In this document: in pieces, positions 36,482 to 47,940 of the stretch
Layout of the letters: every line of letters starts with the position of its first letter
How positions within the stretch are numbered: position 1 is the stretch's first letter
Source of the DNA: Phycomyces blakesleeanus NRRL 1555(-)
Lineage: Eukaryota > Mucoromycota > Mucoromycetes > Mucorales > Phycomycetaceae
NCBI RefSeq assembly: GCF_001638985.1
Contig: NW_017265138.1
Coordinates: forward strand, 2,285,993-2,349,992
DNA length: 64,000 nucleotides
Direction of reading: 5' to 3'
Notes under the pieces: generated by a model
Told to the model about the DNA's origin: nothing
The model's input: only the letters and a program-made list of their open reading frames with translations
Database searches by the model: none
Position numbers and translations under genes: made by a program

Positions 36482-39018
36482 TATTGTGAGAGTAATACCG
36501 GCTTCGTATGACTGAGACACAATCTGAGCCAAACTTAGCAACAAGAGTTTTGGCTAGACGTCTATCAGCTTTGCATTGGTTGATGTCACTTGAAAAAAAC
36601 ATCCTATGAGAGTATCCACAATATTTACAATAGCTAGCTTTTATATAATGAAATAGTCCAATATTAATCCAATAACAGGTTATAATAACGGACTACTGGA
36701 TTTTATAATGATAATATCTTACATATTATTAAACAATAAATTATAATTAACAATTACATTAATGTGGAATTGAGATTCTATAATCCATTAGCATTTGGGC
36801 TATATATTTATTCATAGTTACGAGCCCTGCTCAAATAGATCTTTATATAAATATGTCTCTTTAAAATAGTCACCTCGTAAAATCAATATAAACTTGGGTC
36901 GATCTTTATTAAAAGTAGAAATTTCTATAATATAGGATTTCTATAAAATTTCTAGCAGATGAAGATTCTCGCTAACTTTCGAAAAGCTTTTTGATAGCAT
37001 CAAAAGATGGCACTAGAAACAGCATATCAATGATGAAAAAAATATTGATTTTTGAATTGAAAAAAAAAAACTATTTAGTTATTTAACGTTGATCACTAAT
37101 ACTTATTAAAGCATACATATATGGGTAGTAGCTTGTATACATACTACACTTTGATTTCTTGGATAGGCTAGACAACTTTGGTGGCCTAATATGTACTGTA
37201 CTTTTCCATCTGATTAGTTTCGTGTATTCAACATATTTTTTCTGGCTTATACTCCTTTGACCAAAAATAATATCCTTACCATTTTTTAGACTTCTTTTGT
37301 TGAAGTTATATTTTGTATATTTTAAATAAAAAAGTTATTATTATTAATTTTTATTGCTTTGCAAAAACATGTATATTTATGCTTAACAGGTAATGTCCCT
37401 TTGAAATATCTGCAATGGAATTGACAATAGAATAATAATAATACTTTGATTAATAAGTACTAAATAAAAATAAAGCCAAAGTATAAAATAAGAATGTGTG
37501 TTTTATTTACATATTATAGATGTACGTTTATAAAATAGGTAGTCAAGTATTCTTTAAAATAAAGGTATATTTTGCTTAAAAAGAAGGTTATTAAGGGACT
37601 CAAATTTTGCTAATTAGTTGATATTACCTTTGCCTGAATCGTGGATACTTTCAAATATTTTATTCAAAGAATAAAAAGATGTGATATTCTATTAAAGCTA
37701 GTTTTGAGATTTTTTGAATATATATATAACGAGTCATCAAGATATTTGGAATATATTTGAAAGGATATTTTTTATTGTCACGCACTTTCTTGGATACTTG
37801 TTAGTATTGCATATTTTCATGAAAGATGTATATATTATATAGTAAGAAAAGAGTATAAAAGTTAAAAGTATGTTAGTATATTAGTAAAAGTATAATTATA
37901 AATAATAGACTTATCAAAGTATTTAAATTGGGCAAAGAAAAATTAAAAGAAAAGAAAAAGGAGAGACAGTTATTTTAACAAATATGGGTTTATAAATATG
38001 TGAGAAAAACAAGCAAAAAAGTTAATGTAAGTGTATCCTTGCAAAAACAGAATATAAAAGCATTTAATATTATACTTTAATTAATACTACCTTATAATTT
38101 CTAGTATTTAATATTGATGGATATAATAAGAAATTTTATACTTATAAAAAGCATCTATGAATTATAATCAATAATCATTTGATATCAAAATCTATATTAT
38201 TATAATGATAGTAAGTATGTTTTTTAAGTAAGTTTATTATAATTATCAAAGGTATGCTGTGTTTTCAAAACATATATATATAAATTTATATTTATATTTA
38301 CAAGATAATAGACTTTATCACTGATTATAGCAAGTATTTCTTCAATATATTTACCGTACACTCTATTATAACATTTTTTGTATATTTTTCAGTAAATAAT
38401 CAAGATATATACTATATATACTATTAAAGTTTTATTCTTTTTAATTTTTTTTTCAAAAAAAAATAGCCTATATTTGAAGTAACAAGAATTCTTTATTAAG
38501 ACAAAATTTCTGTAAAAAAAAACTTTTTTCTTTATTTTATATCAATGAAAAGAATTGCTCAAAAATATTGTCTTAGTAAATGTTGTATTTGGGATACTTT
38601 AATATCCAATATCATATACGAACCCAGACAGAAGTACCTGTCAAAGAGATTGTTATAAATGATTATTCAATATGAAGTCCTATCTGAAACATAAGAGCAA
38701 TGTGACAGATCCAGCATTGGATCATCTTCAAGAAGTACTTAAACTATTATCGCAAAGCCATTACGATAACTCATATCCAGAGTGACTGAATATATTTCAA
38801 TAAATATAAATACCATAGATAAAATAACTTTTATGAAGACAATTCGATTTGACTTGAACTTTTAATAAACACAATAAAAAAGGGTCTCAAAGTACTTATC
38901 GTTCCATCTTTCCATATACAAATATAACAGTAAATATAAAATTATATATCTTAATATACATTTAAAAAAATCTTTATATCTTTAAAAAAAGAGAGATACT
39001 TTATATATAACTTATATA

Positions 39019-39766
39019 TGAGGTATTTGGGATTGTTTGTGGGTTAGTATCTCAATAATGAGAAAAGTAGATACTGTGAGAGTGTTATTTATTAAAGAGA
39101 TCGCGCGCACTATGAATGAAATTGGTGTGACAATACTACTAATTTGCATGAAATTTGGTGGCTGGCCACACTACGCTAAAGCAGGGAAAATTGGTGGTAA
39201 ATGAGCTATGCTTGCCACTAATCATAGTGGTATTGCCACTAATTTACTGAATAGTAAGGCAGCATGCTTGATTGGCTTAGTTTCAAACATATTGGTAGTA
39301 GAAGTATGATAGAAATCCATATATAGAAAAATTGGTAGTAAAATTGGTGGATTTTATTTTTATTCATACGCTTGCTGCGCAGTAGGATATACAATAGAAA
39401 TATATAATAGGCTGTACAATGTACTATATGATATACTATACGATGTATTATATGATGTACCATACAATGTGTGGTATACACACCACAATTGAGTGAAGAA
39501 CATACCCCACAACCAAACACTGGTTCCTTCTTGCTAATGAACCTGGCAAGTTAACAATCTCCGGAACTGTTACACACCAGGCACACGTACACTACACACT
39601 CATACAGTGTAAACCAACCATTACACAACAGGGATTTGAATTACAGGGATTTGAATAGTAGCAGATATAAACAATATTATTTTGTCTCTTTAAAAAATAA
39701 CACTCTCACAGTATCTACTTTTCCCATTATTGAGATACTAACCCATAAACAACCCCGAATACCTCA
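39019..39766. mobile_element. Inverted-repeat element with about 82-bp arms
   Basis: Arm 39019-39101 and arm 39685-39766 are inverted copies with only a few mismatches (shared core GTTAGTATCTCAATAATG). The 580-bp interior contains one end of the larger 39108-41916 element, a block of degenerate TATAC/ATGTACTAT repeats and the repeat unit shared with 61875-62050. There is no coding capacity. Confidence 0.7.
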
Positions 39767-41916
39767 CAATGTACTATGCAATGCCCTATACTATAGACTA
39801 TACAATGGACTATACAATATAATATATGGTAGACTATGTCTTTTACATGACATATAATAATGCATATTCATATACAAGCTTAATAATAATACTAGCAATA
39901 TATCTTGCACATATACTAACTCATATATTAGTTATACGAGTAATACATACCTTTAGATATATCAGCTATGGATGGCGGGACTCTTCTTTATGAATTATAA
40001 TTGTTGATGCTTTTCTATTAAAATAACGTTCAAGCAATTCTGTTCCAGTGTTGTGTAAAGCTAAAGTAAAGAATACTATGAATATATGTGCTTAAAAGTA
40101 TTTTTTTTGTAATTACCCCAAGTATATTCATTAACAGCTTCAAGTAATTGTGATTAAAGACGAAGTCTACAAAAATAAGTTAATATACAAAGTAAATACA
40201 CATAGCCCAGTAAGCTTACCTTTATAATTTGTTTGCATTCGAAGATTGTCTGGTAGCTACCATACTGCAGCACAAGCCCCAAGTAATTAGATGCACCTAC
40301 TGATTGATAGCTAGCCAGATTGTTTAATATACCCTATACAATATCACTTTAGTAAGACTGTAACTTACATTGGCTGTATTTTGTGAAAGGAAGTCAAGAG
40401 TATATTATATAGTAGCTGCTTGAAAAAAAAAACTGCAAAAAAATGTGTTTTTCTAGTTGCATTAGTCTTTTTTTAAAAATCAAAACACAATTGTAGTGAT
40501 TTTATATCAAACGTGTCTTAAATTTTGAGTGGTGCATGTTGTTTGAATGTGATTACAGGAAAAGTAATGGAAGAAAGTAGAGGAAATGAGTCCATTTGTC
40601 ATTGATTAAAAAAAAAGAGAGATTGTAAAGAGAATTTTTTGTTGTTGTTCTGGAAGACGGAAATAACAGGGAGTTCAAAAAATAAATAAATTCGATGGCT
40701 CTGCATGTTTTTTCTTGGTGGTGAGGCTGCCACACTACTTTCTGCCTCACCAATGCTACTTTTAAAAATATAGTTTAGTCATTATATTAAGTTTTACATT
40801 TGAACAATCTATACATACCTCAACTCTTCTTCTTGAACTTCTCTACTTAACTTTGCCAGCATATTTTTTAATAAAGAAAAGTATTAATGAAATATCTTGC
40901 ATGACACTAAATTTAATATGTATGATTTGTCACTTCTCCATTTGGTGTTCAGCCTTCATCACTTCTTGAAGGAGAAGAACAGTAACTCATTGACCTCTGA
41001 ATTTGTGTAAAGCAAATTGGTATTTCAAAATTAACTCCTTGAGTCTCAAGGAGTAGTACAACTTTTGTTGACTACTCAATCTTCCTCAGTTTGTCTCTAC
41101 AATGCTGTCTTTATGCATAATATGTTGGCATTGCCTTGTAGACATGTGGAACTGCAGTTGAATGAGCTTTTGCTCTTCTAAGAATACGCTGATATCCGTC
41201 TCCTGTTTCTTTTTCCACAGATAGTTGATCAGTGCATTTATCCTTGCAGTTGCACTTGGTATCTTATTTGTTCTTATTGGGATAAAGTCAACACGAGTCT
41301 CTGTCATTGTAACAGGAATATGTCTTACTCCTCTCACAAGCAATAAAAAGTAACTTTTTGTTTTTTCAATAATTAAAATATACTTTTATTTTAGTAAATT
41401 AAAACAGGTGAAAATAAAATAGAGAGCAAGTCATGTAAATTAGATGTATAAAGTAGTTATAGAGATTTACCATCATCTTAAAAAATAACTTCAAGATGAT
41501 GTTCATTTACATAGAAAGGAAAAAATTAATGCAAAGTAAAAATTTGAGCAAAATAAAATATAAAAAAAAATCAATTTAAATCCCGCACTTTTGGTAAATT
41601 AGTGGAAAAGATAGTTGGTCTGTCATATTGATTAGTGGTATTGTCAAAATACAACAATCTTGACAATGAGACAAAAAAAAAAGTTTTACGATTTCAAATA
41701 AAAAATAAATAAATCAAATTGCTATACTCTCTATATGATATAAATGTAAAAAAAAGACATTTCTATTATGTTATTTTGCTCTTAAATACAACTATATTTT
41801 TCAACTTTTTTTAATATTTTTACCAAACTCTAGAACCAATTTGATTGGTTAATTAAAATAAATTAGTGGCATATCCACTACCATTAGTGGCAGCCACACT
41901 AATTTCATTCATAGTG
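39108..41916. mobile_element. Candidate 2.8-kb TIR element with subterminal repeats and spliced coding relics
   Basis: The ends are inverted copies: 39108-39129 (CACTATGAATGAAATTGGTG...) and 41895-41916, with one mismatch in 22 bp. Copies of ATTAGTGG and its complement cluster near both ends (39208-39245, 41608, 41636, 41868-41900), as transposase-binding subterminal motifs do. The minus strand holds coding-like blocks separated by GT-AG intron-like gaps (see next entry). No DDE motif was recognised. The left end overlaps the 39019-39766 inverted repeat, implying nesting or rearrangement. Confidence 0.45.
39960..41343 (-). pseudogene. Spliced coding relics of an unrecognised gene inside the TIR element
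   Basis: Four blocks look like exons. A frame at about 41086-41298 starts MTETRVDFIPIRTNKI and continues through a Lys/Glu-rich segment. One near 40820-40870 reads MLAKLSREVQEEELR before a GTATG donor. One just below 40745 reads IGEAESSVAASPPRKN after an AG. One at about 40221-40333 is GILNNLASYQSVGASNYLGL and onward, between a TATAG acceptor and a GTAAGC donor. A last block near 39965-40060 reads LHNTGTELLERYFNRKAST and onward to a TAG. Phases do not agree at all joints and stops interrupt, so I treat it as decayed. The family is unknown. Confidence 0.35.
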
Positions 41917-43848
41917 TCCAAAACTTCCATTCAAAGTGAAAAGTTTATTTATCTGTATTATTCATTTAAAATTAGTAAATAATTACTATCATAGATTATA
42001 TATATATAAGTAATTTATGAACTTATTTTAATAATATAAAAAATGAATATAAATCATATGCAAAGTATCTCACATTCTTTTTAATTGTTTTAAAGTACAA
42101 TCTTAAGTCACATACAGAGTATCTTTAGTTTTTTTTCATAATATATATGATTAAAATGATAAATACAATATTTTTATAGTTTGAAATAATATATAACACA
42201 TTACTCATTTGTATATATTTTATGTATAGGGTTATATATATTAAATAGTTTAAACTTTCTGTTGCATGTGGTATGTTGTTGTATGTAGAAGATGTACAAG
42301 AAAAGATAATTGTATATAAGAAGAGGAATTTAAAAGAGGAATTGAAGGTTTGCGTTTGATATCGGATAAATTGAGATAATAAAATAGTCTCTTTGTTACC
42401 AAATAGACCAGTTAAAGAAATAAAAAGGGAAACTAACACTAAGGTAAGAGTTTAAATAATTTGAATGATTAGAGAAATAGTTAAACTAAAAGAAGTGAAG
42501 TAAATAATACTAATCCTAAAGAGTTAACTATGAGAAAGAAATGTTTAATAGAGTAAAGGATTTAGCTAAAGGGAAATTTACTATGGTAAATTTACTAAGA
42601 GATAAATAAAAGAAGAAATCGGGACAAAATAATAAAATAAAAGGGGATGGTCAATCTTCCATGAAGACTTGACAGAAAAATAAAATAAAACGGAAGAAAT
42701 TTCACAAGAAAGATCAGAGATAATAGACAGCGTCTTGAAGAAAACTTGTATCAGAAAAATTCGACCATTGTTTATTGATTAATTTTAGAAAGATATTTAT
42801 ACTATTTTATGGATAAAATATATGGCAAAAATAGGCTAGATAAAACTCGATGTGGTATTTCAGGTACGAAACAATAGAAAAATAAAATATTTGATAATAG
42901 AGACGTATAGAAATACTTTGAGACTGTATATAAGTTGTCTTTATTCATAAATAAAAAGTGTCCCTTTTTATAAGAAAACACAATCTGCTCTTGTCATTAC
43001 ATCTTAGTTTCTTAAGGCTTTCTTCCTTTACTATATTTGGTTATTAGAGTGTATTTACTGCTTAACTAGTGTCGGTGTTACAATTATGACATCAAGTCAT
43101 AAATTATACTTCTTTAGCTCTTAGCTATTCTTTTCTCTTTTACACTAGAGCTTTAAGACTTCCTACTAAATTAGCTCCATATCGATCTGACACAGTTTAC
43201 CCAGCAGTATGATATAATTATTTTAACAATCTTTAAGATATTATCTACAGTACTAACTGTAATAATTATTGGGCTGATTACTTAATCATTTATATAAATT
43301 TTATACTGACAAGATGATAGCTACTACGCTATCCCAATATGAATATGTTCTTATATGTGATAAATTCAACATCCGAGTGTCTAAATCACCACACTCGATG
43401 AGATAATCATAAATAAAAATATAAAGAAAAATAACTATATAAATATTTCGTCATGAAAGAAGAAATAGATGAAGTTATAATATATAACTACAAGAAAAGG
43501 AAAATATCAGAAAGAAGTATGTTATAAATAAAGGGAAAAACTATTCAGTTAACAATTTTGGTAAAGTAGTGTTTGAGAGGAAGCGTCACATTTAGTGTGC
43601 AGGAGTGAAATAAAAAAGAAAAGGGAGAAAACAATTTCGGGAAAAATAAAGGGGAAAGATTTTAATTTTCAGAAAATCGGTTTTTGGAAAAGGGCGATTT
43701 TGTGAAAATGGAAGAAAGAAATTAAAATTAAAATTAAAATTTTGAAGAAAAATAAAAAGGGGTTGTCAAAAGAAAGTCTGAACTTGGTAAAATTTGGTTT
43801 TTGAACTAAGGCCGACAAAATTATTACACCACGTTTCATTTCAACTAA

Positions 43849-43929
43849 GTCAGTTTGTCCGAGTGGTTAAGGAGTTAGACTTGAAATCTAATGGGCTCGC
43901 CCGCACAGGTTCGAACCCTGTAGCTGACG
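43849..43929 (+). tRNA. tRNA-Ser (anticodon UGA)
   Basis: A complete class II cloverleaf. The acceptor stem GTCAGTT pairs with AGCTGAC (one G-U). The D arm includes GAGTGGTTAAGG. The anticodon loop CTTGAAA has TGA at 43882-43884. A long variable arm carries the stem GGGCTCGCCC, typical of tRNA-Ser. The T arm contains GGTTCGAACC. There is no intron and CCA is not encoded. The gene sits alone in the gene desert. Confidence 0.97.
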
Positions 43930-44934
43930 TTTTGCTTTTGTGGTCATTTTTAGTTGTCGTTCCCGATCTGGGTTGGTCTTCCTTTTACTATAACAAAGTC
44001 AAAAGGTCAAACCCACTGGGGATCAAGGAGTATACGTAAAATCAAAGAGAGGATAAAAGATACCTTTTATTAATATGAATTGAATTGTCTTATATAGTTT
44101 TCTAAACTAATACTGCGCATTATCCGCAGTAGTTATTATTTATATTTAATTAAAGAAATAGTCATTATACTGCGGTTAATGCTCAGGAAGATATTACTGC
44201 GCATAAAGAAGTACTGCGGTTAACTATCTTCAGATTTTACGGATTCATCAAAATAATGTCCGACATAATAATGGCGGGCATTATTTTGAAAATTGTTAAC
44301 TGTAATACTTCTTTATGCACCATGCGATATTCTTAGAAAATAGCCATAATTTAATGATTCTTTTTTATTTATTTATTATATAGTGGTTACACGTATATAA
44401 TCCTCAATTCTATTTTAGAAAATAATATAAAAAAAATATATTACGTACATAATCTTATATTTCTAAATTCATCTCTAACTCAATAAATGAAAAGAAAAAG
44501 GTTTTGTTTTTAATAAGTATCAACACACACATTTATACATACAGATAAAGATACATATATGCGGGTGTTTTCTATTTATTTCATAGTGGTATATTAATTG
44601 AATCTCATACTCTCTTTTTTTTAACAGAAAATACTCTTGTAATAGTTGTACCTTTTTATAATTACATGTTGGTATGAGCGTGAGTATATTTTAAGAGAGA
44701 GAGAAAAGATAAAACACTTTATGCAACAAATTTCTTTTTGAAATATAATTGATTTTTTCTTCTGATAAATAGACAATTCACAAATCAATTGATTCTACGT
44801 CATTTAAAATATAACAAATAACTGAAGTGTTTATCGGATTTCTTCGGCGAAAACTCTTGAATTAGCATGATTATTAGTATTTTATTTGGCGGTGAATTGC
44901 ATAATGTTCTTTTACTTTCCCTTTTTGACAAACT
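43930..44934. other. AT-rich intergenic region with a small inverted-repeat element
   Basis: Between the tRNA and the DUF1206-like gene. It contains the 44199-44320 inverted repeat (separate entry) and otherwise no gene. The last 100 bp are the likely 5' UTR and promoter of the next gene. Confidence 0.6.
44199..44320. repeat. Small nested inverted repeat (MITE-like)
   Basis: Arms 44199-44224 and 44295-44320 (core GCATAAAGAAGTA) are inverted copies with about three mismatches. A second inverted pair, 44250-44262 and 44275-44287 (AAAATAATG and complement), sits inside. Partial copies of the ACTGCGCAT word occur at 44112 and 44195. Confidence 0.6.
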
Positions 44935-46564
44935 ATGAACTTAAACCAAATTGACAATTACCAAAAAATATCAATTCCCTATACCAATACTACACAAGAA
45001 TTCAAGACAAATGTCCTACCAGGTATGGAGACTGAATATTCAGAGAAAAATGGGCAACACATACACTTTGATGAAAGCCAAGAAAAGTCAATTAAAGATC
45101 AAGTAAACTTTGAGTTAAGCCCAGGGTTATCAGAAACAATCAACCTACATAGCCAGCCAAATGACCAGGTCGAAGATTCGATGCTGACGCCCCCACACAG
45201 ACCTATTGACATCACTTCAGTTGATATACTTCCAATACCCGGCGAAGAACCTCCTCCAAAACAAGATCAAGATCAAGAAGATACAAGCATGTCCCTCCCA
45301 TTTTATTTAGGTGGGATCAAGGAAGGTCATAAAAAAGTCCTTACTTTTGTTGGTCGGTGTGGGTTTATTGCCAAAGGAGTAGTGTATGGTATAATTGGTG
45401 TCTTATCATGTACTAATGTCACCGGCGATTGGACGCCAAACGGGAGCCAGAATAACGAATCACCACAGGTACTTGTGTACTTACAAGCTATCGATGCTCT
45501 CAGTTCATTTAACTATTCCATTATTCCATTTCTCATTCATATTTTTCAAGGGAGCATTTCTTTTGTTGGGTGGAATACCCTATATTGGTCGACCAATTCT
45601 TGTTATCCTGGCAATAGGACTTATAACCTACATTATATGGCGGTAATAACAGACATATGGTACCATGTGGTGAATTATGGAGTAAGCTGATATGTGTTTT
45701 ATCATGGACTATAGATTCTGGGAAGCTATAACCAGCCAGGGAGCGGATGCCAAAATGAGTAAAGCCGCCAATTTTTTTCGCTACAGACTTTCACCTTTTG
45801 TAAGCGGCTGTGTTTATGTCGCATACACATACTATGTGATTAGAATGATATACCAAACACCAGAGGAGCAACAAGAATTGACATCCAGTAAAGCATTTCC
45901 AGGCTCATGGACAGGCTCAAGCCTCGGAAAAGCTGGAATTAGTCTTCTCGGAATTGCTTTTATGATCGCAACCATCACGCAGATTGTTAATTCTGTCACA
46001 TGTAATTTTCGCCATGATCTACGTACATCAGATCCGAATGCACGACAATGGGAAGCGGCAATTGTCAATACAGCTGGACGTATTGGATTTGCGGGTAGAG
46101 CGGCAGTGTTTGGTACTTTGTCAGGATTCTTTTGGGATTCTCTTGCCAAACGAAACGAGTCAGGATCACATAATGTTATCGGAGCAGCTATGAGTAAACT
46201 CGCAACATCAAGTGGAGGACAGTTCTTCTTGATGTTGACTGGAATATGCTTGGTAATATATGGTTTATTTTCCATTTCAAATGCGTACTACAAGTATTTT
46301 CCAACCCCACCACCTTCTCGAGAGCCAATGTATACACTGCCAAAAGTGCGAAGAGATTCATCTGTCAGAGTAACCGATCAGGGTGCACCCGTATCTTATC
46401 ACAACCGTTTTAAGTGGTGGAGTGGTCTATTAAGCCGCCTACAGCGAAATACGTCAAATGAAACAAAGGATGATGTACACATTGAGACCGTATCGACTAT
46501 AGGATCACTACCCTCTCAATACTCTCTTTTGCCTAATCAGAACAATGCTAACCGTATTTCGTAA
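44935..46564 (+). CDS. Multi-pass membrane protein of the DUF1206 type
   Basis: Three exons: 44935-45468, 45551-45642, 45715-46564. The total is 1476 nt, or 491 residues. The first about 125 residues are polar and probably cytosolic. Several membrane segments then follow in repeated pairs, with Gly-rich starts such as VGRCGFIAKGVVYGIIGVLS and TAGRIGFAGRAAVFGTLSGF. This repeated G-x-x-A-(R/K)-G-(V/A)-V-(Y/F) pattern is typical of DUF1206, a family better known from bacteria and of unknown function. About six transmembrane helices are likely. The C-terminus (about 400-491) is polar and Ser/Pro-rich. Splice phases agree at both introns. The tRNA-bearing gene desert lies upstream. Confidence 0.8.
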
Positions 46565-47940
46565 TAGTAATTCAATCTTGTTTTATTACAACATAAAATA
46601 TGAAGCTTGTAAATAGAAACACATTACTAGCAACATACTTGACTGATATATACTTGTTTATCAAGAGAGTATACCGACAGCAAGTGCGTAAATATTAATT
46701 TATATACCATTTAATCATATATATATATATTTATCATTACAAAAATCAGTTTCATAATATTTAATATAAAAAACACTAAGTTAAATAATAAACTATACAT
46801 TTTATTTAAATATGGTGTTATTTATGAATATATATATATATACCACCTCATAAATCTGGAAAACAATTTTCTTCGACAAAATGTCAAATCCTTTCGCCAA
46901 ATTAGTTTGACACATTTGTTGACTTCATAGTGTTTTCTAGGTATTTAGAACCTTGAGGAAAAAGAGCTAAAATAAAATACAAGCTCCCTGACAGAGGAAT
47001 CACTCAAGATGTATATATGTATATATATAAATCTAGAGAACTAGAGAACTGGGTAACACTATGAAAGTAACAAATGTGACAAATAACTTGGCAAAGGGAT
47101 TTGACATTTTGTTAAAGAAAATTGTTTTCCTGCAAGTACTGTCGCTGAGATTTATTCTAAATTATGACTGCTAAAGAAAAATTATTTATTTTAAATTACC
47201 GATTTTTTTTTTCGAAAAACTATATAAACCCCCTCTAAACTGGAAACCTATTTTTTCTTTAGTGACCGTACTCTACAGGATCTGTATGCAGTACATAACC
47301 GTTCTACGTTTTTCAAACTAGACACAATATTCAAGTTAGTAGATGAATACTAGCAGACCTTCTAAAGAGTGAAGTGTGTTGATTGTTTTTTCTTCGGAAT
47401 TTACTTTCAGCAGTTGATGATCTCGTCTGTCTCTATTCCAGGGCATGACATGGAAGGAGCTGTTTTCTGATAACTTTTTTTATTAATAAAATAAATGAAA
47501 ATAAGCTTTTGAATCAAGAAATAAATTTTTTTTTTATTTATTATTTAAAAAGCACCACCGGTTAATCATTTAAAGTTGTAATTTCAGCACATACTGTATT
47601 TTTTCAAGTTGATTTAGAAGAACTATATATATCTATGGTTAAAAGGCGTGCTTTGGTTTTTAGGCAAAATAAACGATGATACCTCTGAAAAAGAACCTCT
47701 TTGACGTCTATATTTCTCTTGCTTGGTTGTGCCTCAGTGTATGAGTGATATTTGTGGTAGTGTGTATTTTTTTTTTAAAAAAAAAAGATGAACACAAACC
47801 AGGAAGAGCCAATCGTTCTCCACAAAATACTTTCAGGGTGGACAAGTTTTTCTTTTTCTGCTGAGTAAGGAAATTTCCCTCAAAATGGATTTTCTTTTCT
47901 TACAGATTCAGTTCTTTCTTCTTCATTCTTTACTTATATC
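46565..47940. other. Intergenic region with a MITE
   Basis: AT-rich DNA between two plus-strand genes. It contains the 46858-47130 inverted-repeat element. The last 150 bp, CT-rich, look like the 5' UTR of the biotin carboxylase gene. No other gene is seen. Confidence 0.65.
46858..47130. mobile_element. MITE with about 76-bp terminal inverted repeats
   Basis: The left arm, about 46858-46934 (GGAAAACAATTTTCTT...), and right arm, about 47055-47130, are inverted copies at roughly 85 percent identity. They share AAAATGTCAAATCC and CATAGTGTT. The about 120-bp middle is unrelated and non-coding. This size and structure are those of a miniature inverted-repeat element. Confidence 0.75.

Larger units (their letters stand above)
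32666..43848. other. Eleven-kilobase gene desert with transposable-element relics
   Basis: Very AT-rich DNA between the LysM gene and the tRNA. I see no intact host gene. Plus-strand open frames near 33.7-34.2 kb and 35.4-36.3 kb show no recognisable domains. Three inverted-repeat structures (separate entries) and coding relics lie inside. The stretch 42.8-43.4 kb has a TATA-like and repeat-rich look that could be a solo LTR, but I cannot define its ends. Confidence 0.6.

Noticed and set aside
42800..43500. Candidate solo LTR
   Set aside because: It has LTR-like words and a hairpin, but I could not find TG...CA termini, a target duplication or a second copy.
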